A stretch of DNA of 64,000 bases from positions 310,001 to 374,000 of the forward strand of contig NZ_LIPD01000006.1 of the NCBI RefSeq assembly GCF_001905545.1, in the 5' to 3' direction. This document shows, piece by piece, positions 50,592 through 59,590 of this stretch. The notes beneath the pieces were generated by a model. That model had not been told where the DNA came from and searched no databases. It saw only the letters and a program-made list of their open reading frames with translations. How positions within the stretch are numbered: position 1 is the first letter of the stretch; each line of letters starts with the position of its first letter. A program made the translations under genes and the position numbers. The stretch is from Streptomyces sp. CB02056 (lineage in GTDB: Bacteria; Actinomycetota; Actinomycetes; Streptomycetales; Streptomycetaceae).

Positions 50592-50951
50592 ATGCCCATC
50601 AGGCTCCTGGCCGCGCTGCTGCTCGGCCTGTTCTCCCTGCTGCCCGTCGGCTGCCCGCAGCAGCACCTCGACGCCCATCCGCTCCGCTCCCCCGCCGCGG
50701 CCACCGCCCCGGCCGAGCCGGGCGACTTCCCCGCCGACTCCCTGGAGCGGCACTGCGCGACCGGGGAGGCCGCCGCGCCCGCGCAGCGGTCCGTCCGGTC
50801 GACGGCGCTGCCCGCTCCGTCCCCTGCCACCGCCCCCGGCGGGGACCGGGCGGAGCCTGCCGCGCCCCGCCCGACGGCCGCCGCCGGGCGCGCCGCCCGT
50901 ACGTCCGGGCCGAGAGGCCCGTTGCTGGTCACCGGTCGGTGGCGGATATAG
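50592..50951 (+). CDS. Small exported protein, possible lipoprotein
   Basis: A 119-residue protein: signal MPIRLLAALLLGLFSLLPVGC, where PVGC resembles a lipobox with C21, then HLDAHP, a second Cys in RHCATG and a Pro/Ala-rich tail. No family recognised. The ATG at 50592 lies behind GGAGTCCCGTC. Its stop is 60 bp before the CysK-like gene, so it may be cotranscribed. Confidence 0.6.
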   Translation: MPIRLLAALLLGLFSLLPVGCPQQHLDAHPLRSPAAATAPAEPGDFPADSLERHCATGEAAAPAQRSVRSTALPAPSPATAPGGDRAEPAAPRPTAAAGRAARTSGPRGPLLVTGRWRI

Positions 50952-51011
50952 CGGCTCGGCGTCCGTCCGAGCTGCCGTACCTTCCGCCAACTTCCCGACA
51001 GGAGACGAGAC

Positions 51012-52103
51012 ATGACGTCCCTCACCCATCGCACGGACGACCACGCGGCCCTCAGCGGCCTGGTCGGCAACACCCCGGTCCTGCGGATCGGCGAGCCGCT
51101 CGCCCCGGCGGGCCGCGGTTTCTGGGCCAAGCTGGAGGGCTTCAACCCCGGTGGCATCAAGGACCGCCCGGCCCTGCACATGGTCCAACGGGCGCGGGCC
51201 CGGGGCGAGTTGCGCCCGGGTGGCCGGATCGTGGAGTCCACCAGCGGCACGCTGGGACTGGGGCTCGCGCTGGCCGGCATGGTGTACCGGCACCCGGTCA
51301 CGCTGGTCACCGACCCGGGGCTGGAGCCGACGATGACCAGGCTGCTCACCGCGTACGGCGCCGAGGTGGAGGCAGTCACCAGTGCGCACCCGCGGGGCGG
51401 CTGGCAGCAGGCCCGGCGCGACCGGGTGGCCGAACTGCTGGCCCGCCACCCGGGATCGTGGTGCCCCGACCAGTACAACAACCCCGACAACACCACCGCC
51501 TACACCCCGCTGGCGCTGGAGCTCGCCGCCCAACTGGGCCACCTGGACGTGCTGGTGTGCAGCGTCGGCACCGGCGGGCACTCGGCCGGCACCTCGCGCG
51601 TCCTGCGCCAGCTCTACCCGGGGCTGCGGGTGGTCGGGGTGGACACCGTCGGCTCCACGATCTTCGGCCAGCCCGCCCGGACCCGGCTGATGCGCGGCCT
51701 GGGCTCCAGCATCTACCCGCGCAACGTCGCCTACCAGGCCTTCGACGAGGTCCACTGGGTCGCCCCGGCCGAGGCCGTCTGGACCTGCCGCCGGCTGGCC
51801 GCCTCGCACTACGCCACCGGCGGCTGGAGCGTCGGCGCGGTCGCCCTGGTGGCCGGCTGGCTGGCCCGTACCCGGCCCGCCGGTACCCGGATCGCCGCGA
51901 TCTTCCCGGACGGACCGCAGCGCTACCTCGGCACCGTCTACGACGACGAGTACGGCGCCGCGCACGACCTGCTGGACCACCCGCCGGCGGACGGCCCGGA
52001 CGAGCTCGCCCGGCCGGACGAGCGGGAGGTCACCCGCTGGACCCGCTGCGCCGAGGTGGTCGACCCGCTGACCCTCCCGGGCGCCCCCGGCGGTGCCGCG
52101 TGA
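51012..52103 (+). CDS. PLP-dependent cysteine-synthase-family enzyme
   Basis: A 363-residue fold-type II PLP enzyme. PLP lysine K50 in GGIKDRPA; the asparagine loop STSGTLGLGLALAG; glycine-rich phosphate loop SVGTGGHSAG; and YNNPDNTTAYTPLALEL. It is closer to CysK/CBS and to SbnA-type enzymes than to threonine synthase. The longer C-terminus (after IFPDGPQRYLGTVYDDEY) is typical of the cysteine-synthase-like subset with MFS partners. GACAGGAGACGAG precedes the ATG. The stop overlaps the exporter start (GTGA), so enzyme and exporter are made together; the product may be an exported amino acid. Confidence 0.88.
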   Translation: MTSLTHRTDDHAALSGLVGNTPVLRIGEPLAPAGRGFWAKLEGFNPGGIKDRPALHMVQRARARGELRPGGRIVESTSGTLGLGLALAGMVYRHPVTLVTDPGLEPTMTRLLTAYGAEVEAVTSAHPRGGWQQARRDRVAELLARHPGSWCPDQYNNPDNTTAYTPLALELAAQLGHLDVLVCSVGTGGHSAGTSRVLRQLYPGLRVVGVDTVGSTIFGQPARTRLMRGLGSSIYPRNVAYQAFDEVHWVAPAEAVWTCRRLAASHYATGGWSVGAVALVAGWLARTRPAGTRIAAIFPDGPQRYLGTVYDDEYGAAHDLLDHPPADGPDELARPDEREVTRWTRCAEVVDPLTLPGAPGGAA

Positions 52104-53386
52104 GGGGGCTGACCGCCCAGTTCCGGGGCCACGAGCGCAGCGTCCGGCTGCTGATGGTCAACCAGTTCACCATCAACCTGGGCTTCTACATGCTGATGCC
52201 CTACCTGGCCGCGCACCTGTCCGGCGGCCTGGGCCTGGCCGGCTGGACGGTCGGGCTGGTGCTCGGGGTGCGCAACTTCACCCAGCAGGGCATGTTCCTG
52301 GTCGGCGGCACGCTGGCCGACCGGTTCGGCTACAAGCCGCTGATCGTGGCGGGCTGCCTGCTGCGCACCGCCGGCTTCGCCGCGCTCGGCCTCTCCTCCT
52401 CGCTGCCCGCCCTGGTGGCGGCCTCGGCGGCCACCGGCCTGGCCGGGGCGCTGTTCAACCCGGCCGTGCGGGCGTACCTGGCGCGGGACGCGGGCGAGGA
52501 GCGGCGGATGGCCGCGTTCGCGCTGTTCAACGTCTTCTACCAGGCGGGCGTCCTGCTCGGCCCGCTGGTCGGCATGGCGCTGACGGCGGTGGACTTCCGC
52601 ACCACCTGCCTGGTCGCGGCCGGGGTGTTCGCGGTGCTCAGCGCGGTGCAGATCCGGTCGCTGCCGGCCCGCCGGGGCTCCGGGCCGGACGAGGGGCACG
52701 AGCGTACGGGTGTCCTCGCGCAGTGGCGCAGGGTGCTGGCCAACCGGCCGTTCCTGCTCTTCGCGGGCGCGATGACCGGCTCGTACGTGCTGTCCTTCCA
52801 GGTGTACCTGGCGCTGCCGCTGGAGGTCCGCCGGCTGGGCGGCGGCGGCACCGGCGGGACGGTGGCGACGGCGCTGCTGTTCGTGGTGTCCGGGCTGGGC
52901 ACGATCCTGCTCCAGACCAGGGTGACGGCCTGGTGCCGGGCCCGGATCGCGCCGGGGACGGCCCTGGTCGCGGGGGTGGCCGTGATGGGCGCGGCCTTCC
53001 TGCCGCTGCTCGCCGCCTCGGCCCTGCCTGTTCCCGAGACGGGCCCCGGGCGCTGGGCGCTGGCCGCCGGGCCGCCGGCGCTGGCCGCGTTCCTGCTGGC
53101 CCTGGGCACGGTGCTGGCGTACCCGTTCGAGATGGACACGGTGGTCCGGCTCTCCGGGGACCGCCTGGTCGCCACCCACTACGGGCTCTACAACACCGTC
53201 TGCGGGGTCGGCATCACCCTGGGGAACCTGCTGACCGGCGCGGCCCTGGACGCCGCCCGCGCGGCCGGGCTCGCCGCGCTCCCCTGGCTGGCGCTGTGCG
53301 CCCTCGGGGCGGCGTGCGCGCTCTCGCTGCGCGCCCTCCACCGCGGCCGCCGGCTCGCCGGGTCCGAACCGGTGCCCGCCGTGTAG
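52100..53386 (+). CDS. MFS transporter
   Basis: A 428-residue transporter with 12 predicted membrane segments. The loop 2-3 motif is GGTLADRFGYKPLIVAG, the usual MFS signature (G-x-L-A-D-R-x-G). N-terminal RLLMVNQFTINLGFYMLMPYLAAHLSG resembles drug/metabolite exporters of the MFS_1 type. GTG start overlaps the CysK-like stop by 4 bp. It probably exports the product of that enzyme, or imports its substrate. A strong hairpin follows. Confidence 0.92.
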   Translation: MRGLTAQFRGHERSVRLLMVNQFTINLGFYMLMPYLAAHLSGGLGLAGWTVGLVLGVRNFTQQGMFLVGGTLADRFGYKPLIVAGCLLRTAGFAALGLSSSLPALVAASAATGLAGALFNPAVRAYLARDAGEERRMAAFALFNVFYQAGVLLGPLVGMALTAVDFRTTCLVAAGVFAVLSAVQIRSLPARRGSGPDEGHERTGVLAQWRRVLANRPFLLFAGAMTGSYVLSFQVYLALPLEVRRLGGGGTGGTVATALLFVVSGLGTILLQTRVTAWCRARIAPGTALVAGVAVMGAAFLPLLAASALPVPETGPGRWALAAGPPALAAFLLALGTVLAYPFEMDTVVRLSGDRLVATHYGLYNTVCGVGITLGNLLTGAALDAARAAGLAALPWLALCALGAACALSLRALHRGRRLAGSEPVPAV

Positions 53387-53408
53387 GAGCGGCACGGCAG
53401 CCGCCGAA

Positions 53409-53450
53409 CGGCGGACCCGCGGGCTCACTCCTGAGCCTGCGGGTCCGCCG
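53409..53450 (+). terminator. Hairpin terminator
   Basis: 19-bp stem with one G-U pair (53409-53427, 53432-53450) and a 4-nt loop, just after the MFS gene. Confidence 0.85.
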
Positions 53451-53627
53451 ACACCCCATCAGAAAGCTTGTACCGAACGGTCCGTTTCCTCATACTTCCG
53501 GTCAGCGCCGGTCAGGAGCTGATCATCCGCCGTGCTTCCGGAGAGCACCGGCCGGGGTCCGCCCATCGCCTGACCGCGCTTCACGGCCCCAACCCTCAGG
53601 GCCGTCGCCCCCCTCTGGAGGAGATCG

Positions 53628-54569
53628 GTGAGGACCATGCGCCCCACGCCCCGCACCGGCACCACACCCGGCACCACCCGCCGTACCGGCCGTACGCGCC
53701 GCTTCCGCCTGCTCGCCGCCGCCCTGGGCCTGCTGACCGCCACCGCGGTCGCCGCGCCGGGCGCCGCAGCCGCTCCCATCCCCACCGCCCCCACCGTCCC
53801 CACGGCCCCCACCGCCCGACCGGAACAGCTCCTGGCGGTCAGCGAGGCCATCCTGGGCGCCGAGGTCAACGGCACCGCCTGGTACGTCGACGAGGCCGCC
53901 GGACACGTCGTGGTGACCGCCGACAGCACCGTCTCCCCGGTCTCGCTCGCCAAGCTGATGAGTTCCGCCGGCGCCGACGCGTCCACCATCACCGTCCACC
54001 GCGTCCCCGGCGCGTTCACCCCGCTGCTCGCCGGCGGCGACGCCATCTACGGCGGCCAGTACCGCTGCTCGCTCGGCTTCAACGTGGTCAGCGGCAGCAC
54101 CTACTACTTCCTCACCGCCGGGCATTGCGGCAACGTCGCCGCCAACTGGTACACCGACGTCAACCACGCCAACCTGATCGGCCCGACCATCGGCTCGACC
54201 TTCCCCGGCCACGACTACGCGCTGGTCCGCTACGACAACAGCGCGCTCAGCCACCCGGGCGGCTTCACCTCCGCCCCGGACGCCGTCGTCGGCGAGGCGG
54301 TGCAGCGCACCGGCTCGACCACCGGCACCCACGGCGGCACCGTCACCGGGCTCAACGCCACCGTGCGCTACACCGACGGCAGCACCGTCCGCGGCCTGAT
54401 CCAGACCAACGTCTGCGCCGAGGAGGGCGACTCCGGCGGCCCGCTGTACGACGGGGCCAAGGCGCTCGGCCTCACCTCGGGCGGCAGCGGCGACTGCACC
54501 TCGGGTGGGACGACCTTCTACCAGCCCGTCAACGCGGCGCTCTCCGCGTACCAGGTCAGCGTGTACTGA
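53628..54569 (+). CDS. Streptogrisin-like serine protease (S1, with pro-region)
   Basis: A 313-residue preproenzyme. Basic twin-Arg-rich start and hydrophobic core to about residue 49 (APGAAAA), a short pro-region (66-132), and a mature protease from about LLAGGDAIYGGQYRCSLGFN. Catalytic triad H166 (TAGHCG), D196 (GHDYAL), S269 (EEGDSGGPL). Two Cys pairs (C147-C167, C263-C290) fit the disulfides of SGPA/SGPB enzymes. GTG at 53628 has GGAGGAGATC upstream. Secreted endopeptidase, monocistronic, ended by a very long palindrome. Confidence 0.92.
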   Translation: MRTMRPTPRTGTTPGTTRRTGRTRRFRLLAAALGLLTATAVAAPGAAAAPIPTAPTVPTAPTARPEQLLAVSEAILGAEVNGTAWYVDEAAGHVVVTADSTVSPVSLAKLMSSAGADASTITVHRVPGAFTPLLAGGDAIYGGQYRCSLGFNVVSGSTYYFLTAGHCGNVAANWYTDVNHANLIGPTIGSTFPGHDYALVRYDNSALSHPGGFTSAPDAVVGEAVQRTGSTTGTHGGTVTGLNATVRYTDGSTVRGLIQTNVCAEEGDSGGPLYDGAKALGLTSGGSGDCTSGGTTFYQPVNAALSAYQVSVY

Positions 54570-54576
54570 CGCCGTC

Positions 54577-54642
54577 CCCTCCCGAGACGGCCGTGGGCCT
54601 GCCGCACCGGTGCGGCAGGCCCACGGCCGTCTCGGGAGGGGT
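54577..54642. terminator. 66-bp perfect palindrome, bidirectional terminator
   Basis: Arms 54577-54609 and 54610-54642 are perfect reverse complements with no spacer (33 bp each). It fills the whole gap between the convergent streptogrisin and CYP102 genes, 7 bp from each. Confidence 0.85.
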
Positions 54643-54648
54643 GAGCCG

Positions 54649-57600
54649 TCAGCCGGCGTACACGTCCTCGACGTACCGCCCGGCCTCGATCAGCCCCTGC
54701 AGCCAGGCCTGCGCCCGCTGCTCGTCCGCGCCCGGGACGCGCTCGCGGTACAGCGTCCGGAAGGCCTCCCGGACGCCCGGCGCCATCCGGGCGCCGTCGC
54801 CGCACACGTACACCTCGGCACCGGCTTCGAGCAGCTCCCAGACCTCGGCCGCCTCGGCGGCGATCCGGTCCTGTACGTAGCGCCGCCCGTCCCGCGGCCG
54901 CTCGCTGAAGGCGGGCCGCAGCGAGACCGCGCCGGCCTGCTCGGCCGCCTCCAGCTCACCGCGGTGCAGGTAGTCCGCGTCCGGGTCGTCGCAGCCGAAG
55001 TACAGCAGCGCCGGGGCGAGCCCGGCCCCCTCCGCGAGCAGCGCCCGGCGGTCGGCGACGGCGCCCCGGAAGGGCGCCAGGCCGGTGCCGGCCGCGATCA
55101 TGACCACCGGGGTCCGGTGGCCGATCCGGAACGCCTCCCGGCAGGGCTGGACCCGGGCCAGCACGGTGTCGCCGACGGCCACCCGGTCGAGGTAGCCGGA
55201 GCCGGTGCCCCGGAAGGTGCCCCGGCCCGAGCGGGCCGGCCCGCTGAGCACCGAGACCATCAGCTCCGCCCGGCCCGGGTCGCCGGCGGGCGAGGAGGAG
55301 ATCGAGTAGTGCCGCGGCCGGATCGGCGGCAGCAGCTCCAGCAGCACCGGCCAGCCGAGCCGCCCCTGGAGGGCCGGGTGGTCCTCGACCAGGTCCAGCA
55401 GGGTGCGCGGGTCGTCCTCGGGCAGCGCCCGCAGCGCGGCCTGCTCGGGCGGGCAGGGGTTGAGCGCGGCCAGGGCGGCGCGCTGCTCGGCGCTCGGCCG
55501 GTCCTGCAACTCGACGTGGCGGGTGAGCAGTTCGCGCACCGTCAGCGGGCGGTCGACGGCCAGTCCGGTGCGCCGGTGCGCCACGATGCCCAGCACCGTG
55601 TCGAGGTCGGCGCCGAACAGCTTGGCGGCGCGCTCGACCAGCGCCGGGTCGTTGGCCGGGAGCACGGTGAGGTGGTCGGCGGTCCGGTAGCCGGTGCCCT
55701 CCGGCAGGGCCAGCCGGACCAGCCGCTTGACCCGGTGGTACGCGGGGTCGGTCAGGCTGCCGACGGCGGTGACGGTCAGCTCCGCCATGCCGTGCCGGGC
55801 GGCCAGCGCGGCCAGCGGGCCGCCGGTCACCTCGGTCACCGAGTAGGCGGCCGCCGGCCGCGCCTCGGCGGGGGCGTCGGCGTCCCCGTAGCGCGCCAGC
55901 AGGGTCTCGCGCAGCTCGGCGGTGAACTGCCGTACGGTACCGGCCAGGTCGCCGGAGGCGTCGGCCTCGGCGCGGGCCAGCAGCCGGGTGCCGCCGAGCG
56001 CGGCGAGCCGGTCGTCGATCAGCCCCGGGACGCGCTGGTAGGTCGCGGCGTAGGTGCGGTCGCCGATGCCGAGCACCGCGTACTCGACGCCGTCGGCCGT
56101 CCCGCGCTCCTGCCCCTCACCGCTCTCCTGGAGGCGCCGGACGAACCGGGCCGCGTCGTCGGTCGGCTGCCCGTTGTACGAGGCGGCGGTGATCACCACC
56201 GGCCGGTCGGTGGGCAGCCCGTCCGCGTACGCGTCCAGCGGGGCGGTCTCCGTCTCGCAGCCGAGGTCGGCCGCGGCCTCCGCGAGCTGCCGGCTGAACT
56301 CCCGGCAGGCGCCGTAGTTGGAGCCGTGCAGGAGCAGCAGCCCGGTCCCCTGGCGGACCCGCCCGGCCGTCCCGGGCCGCTCGGCAATGCCGGTGGCAGC
56401 AGCGGTGGAGCCGGAGGCGGTCGCGGCCCGGCCGGGCGTGCGCCGGGCGAGGCCGAGGGTGAAGTCGTCGGGCTTGATGGTGAGCGTCTGCTTGATGGTC
56501 AGCCGGTAGTCGGTGTGGTCGATCAGCCGGTAGCGGTGGACCAGCATGCCGAGCAGCATGACGGCCTCGTGCAGCGCGAACTGCCGTCCGATGCAGGCGC
56601 GTTCGCCGGTGCCGAAGGGCTTGAAGGCGTGCGGGGAGCGGGCCTCCTCGCACTCGGGGTCGAACCGGGACGGGTCGAACAGCTCCGGGTTGTCGCCCCA
56701 CGACGGGTCCCGGTGCAGCATCGGCGTGGAGACGAAGACGGTCTCCCCGGCGCGCAGCGGGATGCGGCCGCCGAGCAGGGTGTCCTCGCGGGCCTCCCGG
56801 CTGAACGCGGGCGCCGTCGGCCACAGCCGCAGCGCCTCGTTGAGCACCTGGCGGGTGTGGCGCAGCCGTCCGACGTCCTCGTAGGAGGGCTCCGGGTCGG
56901 CCTGGTCGCCCCAGAGCCCGTCCACCTCCCGCTGCACCTGGCGCAGCACCGTCGGGTGCTTGACCAGGTAGTACATCGCGAAGGAGAGCGCGCCCGAGGT
57001 GGTCTCGTGGCCGGCGATCAGGAAGGTGATCACCTGGTTGCGGATGTTCTCGGCGTCCAGCCGGGTCCCGTCCGAGGGGCGGACCGCGCCGAGCATCAGG
57101 CCCAGCAGGTCCTCGGCCGGAGCCTGCTCGCCCTCCCCAACAGCTCCCTCCCCGGCGGTTCCCTCCGCGGAGCGGGCGGCGATCACCTCGTCCACCACGG
57201 CGGCCAGGTAGTCGGCGTCGGCCCGGAAGGCCGTGTCCCGCTCGCGGTGGTCGGCCTCCGGGTCGCGGGTGAGCCTGTTCATCGCCCAGCCCAGGCAGCG
57301 CACCATCGCCTCGACGAAGGGGTGCGGCTCGTCCCGCTCGAAGGAGCCGAAGTCGAAGCCGAAGCCGGCCAGTCCGATGGTGTCCAGGGTCATCCGGGTC
57401 ATGTCGCCGGGCACGTCCACCGGCAGTCCGGCGGCCTCCCGGCGGTCCCAGGAGTCGACCAGCCGGCGGGCCACCCGCAGCATCACCGGGTGGTAGGTGC
57501 GCATCGAGCCGAGCGCGAAGGCCGGCATCAGGATGTCGTGCGCCCGGGCCCAGTTGGGCTCGTCGTTGTAGGCGGTGAACAGGCCGTCGCCGGTGAACTG

Positions 57601-57909
57601 GCGGACGTTCTCCAGGCCCGGGCCGATCGACTTGGTGAACCGGGTCTCGTCGGCGAGCTCCTCGACCAGCTCCAGCCCGCTGACGATCAGGCTGTCCCGG
57701 CCGTGCAGCCGCTGGACGAAGGCCGGGCCGTGCTCTCTGGCCAGTTCCATGGTGCGCAGCATCGGGGCGGCGATCGGCGGCGCCGACGAGATGTCCACCA
57801 GGGGGACGGCCCGACCGCTCCCGGCCCCGTCCGCCCGCTCGCCGCCGTCCGTCCACCCGTCCTCGGCCGTCCACTGGCCCTCGGTCGTGCTCTCCACGGT
57901 CTCGGTCAT
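54649..57909 (-). CDS. CYP102-family bifunctional P450/NADPH-P450 reductase
   Basis: A 1086-residue fatty-acid hydroxylase of the P450 BM3 type, self-sufficient. Heme domain: I-helix AGHETTS (299-305), ExxR EALR (358-361), and heme loop FGTGERACIGR with axial C439. A linker near 490-520 is followed by the FMN domain (LLLLHGSNYGACREFSRQLA, from 523), then FAD domain (RHYSISSSP) and NADPH site (IAAGTGLAPFRG), ending RYVEDVYAG as in CYP102 enzymes. Start ATG at 57909 behind GGGAGGGG; the extra 45 acidic residues at the start are low-complexity. Divergent from a PAS-LuxR regulator across a spaced palindrome. Confidence 0.93.
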   Translation of the reverse strand: MTETVESTTEGQWTAEDGWTDGGERADGAGSGRAVPLVDISSAPPIAAPMLRTMELAREHGPAFVQRLHGRDSLIVSGLELVEELADETRFTKSIGPGLENVRQFTGDGLFTAYNDEPNWARAHDILMPAFALGSMRTYHPVMLRVARRLVDSWDRREAAGLPVDVPGDMTRMTLDTIGLAGFGFDFGSFERDEPHPFVEAMVRCLGWAMNRLTRDPEADHRERDTAFRADADYLAAVVDEVIAARSAEGTAGEGAVGEGEQAPAEDLLGLMLGAVRPSDGTRLDAENIRNQVITFLIAGHETTSGALSFAMYYLVKHPTVLRQVQREVDGLWGDQADPEPSYEDVGRLRHTRQVLNEALRLWPTAPAFSREAREDTLLGGRIPLRAGETVFVSTPMLHRDPSWGDNPELFDPSRFDPECEEARSPHAFKPFGTGERACIGRQFALHEAVMLLGMLVHRYRLIDHTDYRLTIKQTLTIKPDDFTLGLARRTPGRAATASGSTAAATGIAERPGTAGRVRQGTGLLLLHGSNYGACREFSRQLAEAAADLGCETETAPLDAYADGLPTDRPVVITAASYNGQPTDDAARFVRRLQESGEGQERGTADGVEYAVLGIGDRTYAATYQRVPGLIDDRLAALGGTRLLARAEADASGDLAGTVRQFTAELRETLLARYGDADAPAEARPAAAYSVTEVTGGPLAALAARHGMAELTVTAVGSLTDPAYHRVKRLVRLALPEGTGYRTADHLTVLPANDPALVERAAKLFGADLDTVLGIVAHRRTGLAVDRPLTVRELLTRHVELQDRPSAEQRAALAALNPCPPEQAALRALPEDDPRTLLDLVEDHPALQGRLGWPVLLELLPPIRPRHYSISSSPAGDPGRAELMVSVLSGPARSGRGTFRGTGSGYLDRVAVGDTVLARVQPCREAFRIGHRTPVVMIAAGTGLAPFRGAVADRRALLAEGAGLAPALLYFGCDDPDADYLHRGELEAAEQAGAVSLRPAFSERPRDGRRYVQDRIAAEAAEVWELLEAGAEVYVCGDGARMAPGVREAFRTLYRERVPGADEQRAQAWLQGLIEAGRYVEDVYAG

Positions 57910-57989
57910 CGCTGTGGCCCCTCCCACGGCAGGAAAACTTCGGTCTTCCACCACTGTGCGCCCACCGGGCGGAAGGTCAGACCCCGATC

Positions 57990-58007
57990 ACTACATGATT
58001 GTGTAGT
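57990..58007. promoter_or_regulatory. Spaced palindrome ACTACA-N6-TGTAGT
   Basis: Perfect 6-bp arms with 6-bp spacer in the divergent promoter of CYP102 and the PAS-LuxR gene; likely the operator of this pair. Confidence 0.5.
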
Positions 58008-58071
58008 ACCAGGGGCTCCGACGGGCTTGCCCACGAACCGTCAGCCCTGGCCCCGGAGAGGAGAACCACCG

Positions 58072-58743
58072 ATGCGATCGACCGAGGACTGCGCCCCCCT
58101 GCCGGGCGGCCGCCTGGACCCGGCGGTGATCTGGCGCAACCGGGCGCTGCGGCTGATGGACCACGTGCCGATGCCCATCGCGGTGTGCGAGTTCGGCGGG
58201 CAGATCCTGATCGTCAACCGCGCGATGGCAGCCGAATTCGGCTGCTTGCCGGGCCAGTTGCGCCACCGTAGGATTCTGGAGTTCTTCACCCTGCGGGACA
58301 CCGGCACGCTGGAGGCGCTCACCGAGGCCGTCCGGCTGCACCGCCGCTCGCAGTACCCGGCCCGGGTCTCCTGGACGCCCGCCGGCGGCACCGAGCGGCA
58401 CGGCGAGATGACCGTCGACCTGGTCAGCGACACCCCGGAGCAGACCCCGAACCTCCTGCTGTCGCTGCAGGCGGCGGAGCCCGCGGCCGAGGCCCCGCCG
58501 TCCGGCCCCCGGGCCGAGGCCAGCCCGGTCGAGGCCCGCATCCTCGCCGCCGCGGCCCGGGGCGACACCACCGCGCAGATCGCCCGGGCGCTCGGCATCA
58601 CCCCGGACGGCGTCAACTACCACCTGGCCCGGCTCTCCCGCCGCTGGCGCGTCCCCAACCGCACCGCCCTGGTCGCCCGCGCCTACACCACCGGCGTCCT
58701 GGCCCCGGACACCTGGCCGCCCCAGCCCGCCGGCCCGGAGTGA
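58072..58743 (+). CDS. PAS-LuxR transcriptional regulator
   Basis: A 223-residue regulator with PAS domain at about 28-130 (MDHVPMPIAVCEFGGQILIVN, FGCLPGQLRHRRILEFF) and a LuxR-type HTH at about 151-212 (SPVEARILAAAARGDTTAQIARALGI, then VNYHLARLSRRWRVPNRTALVARA). These regulators usually activate neighbouring genes; in Streptomyces the pimaricin regulator PimM is a well-known example. The divergent CYP102 gene is the likely target. ATG at 58072 with GGAGAGGAGAACC. Converges on the methyltransferase gene. Confidence 0.88.
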   Translation: MRSTEDCAPLPGGRLDPAVIWRNRALRLMDHVPMPIAVCEFGGQILIVNRAMAAEFGCLPGQLRHRRILEFFTLRDTGTLEALTEAVRLHRRSQYPARVSWTPAGGTERHGEMTVDLVSDTPEQTPNLLLSLQAAEPAAEAPPSGPRAEASPVEARILAAAARGDTTAQIARALGITPDGVNYHLARLSRRWRVPNRTALVARAYTTGVLAPDTWPPQPAGPE

Positions 58744-58763
58744 CGGTCCGTCAGGCCACGGCG

Positions 58764-59576
58764 TCAGTCCGCGGTACGCCGCTCCGCCTCGATGAACGCC
58801 CTCGTGGTCGACGGGTCCGGGAGCGGGCGCCCGTACGTCTCCGCGAGCCGGGTCAGGGCGGTGGTCTCCACCGTCCAGCCGTGCCCGGCCAGCCAGTCGC
58901 CGGTGCCCGGGCCGAGCCCGCCGCGCCACAGCCCGGTGAGGTGGGTGAGCGCCGGGTCCTGCGGTGTGCGGCTCACGTCCCCGCCCTGCTCCAGCAGGAG
59001 GCGGCTGCCCGGGGCGGCCAGCCCGGCCACCGCCGTGAGCAGCCCGGCCGCCTCGTCCGGGGCGAGGTAGACCAGCAGCCCCTCGGCGAGCCAAACCGAG
59101 CGCCGGGCCGGGTCGAAGCCGGCGGCGACCAGCCGCTCGGGCCACCGCGGGTCGACCAGGTCGACGGGCAGGGCGGTGCGCCGGGCCTTCGGCACGGCGC
59201 CGAGGCCGTCCAGGACCTGCTGCTTGAAGTCCAGCACCGGGCCGAGGTCGAGCTCGAACACCCGGGTGCCGGACGGCCAGTCCAGCCGGTAGGCGCGGGT
59301 GTCCAGGCCCGCCGCCAGCACCACCACCTGGTCGGCGCCGGCGGCCGGCAGCCGGTCGTCGTAGAAGCGGGTGCGCAGGATGCCGTGGGCGACGAGGGCC
59401 TTGGCGAGGCTGCTGACCGGGCCGGAGAGGGCGGGTTCGAGGCCGGCGGCGTCCACGAAGGCGAGGGCGTACGGGTCGACGAAGAGCGGGTCGGGTCGGG
59501 AGCTCTCGTAGGCCCGCACCCGGGCGACGGACAGGGCGGTGCGGGAGACCGGGCTGAGCGGTTCGGAGGTCGTCAT
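58764..59576 (-). CDS. SAM-dependent methyltransferase (LCMT/PPM-like, TIGR00027 group)
   Basis: A 270-residue class I methyltransferase of the leucine-carboxyl-methyltransferase-like group common in actinobacteria. N-terminal SRTALSVARVRAYESSRPDPLFVDPYAL, motif I VVLAAGLDTRAYRLDWPSG, VFELDLGPVLDFKQQVL, and VWLAEGLLVYLAPDEAAGLL. Methyl acceptor unknown. ATG at 59576 behind TGAGCGGTTCGGAGGTCGTC. It is divergent from the MarR gene across four 14-bp repeats, so probably regulated by it. Confidence 0.88.
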   Translation of the reverse strand: MTTSEPLSPVSRTALSVARVRAYESSRPDPLFVDPYALAFVDAAGLEPALSGPVSSLAKALVAHGILRTRFYDDRLPAAGADQVVVLAAGLDTRAYRLDWPSGTRVFELDLGPVLDFKQQVLDGLGAVPKARRTALPVDLVDPRWPERLVAAGFDPARRSVWLAEGLLVYLAPDEAAGLLTAVAGLAAPGSRLLLEQGGDVSRTPQDPALTHLTGLWRGGLGPGTGDWLAGHGWTVETTALTRLAETYGRPLPDPSTTRAFIEAERRTAD

Positions 59577-59590
59577 GCTCGGCAATCTAC

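Noticed and set aside
54505..58743. A 1412-codon plus-strand frame across the CYP102 gene
   Set aside because: Only its last 223 codons (from ATG 58072) are a real gene; the rest is antisense to CYP102.
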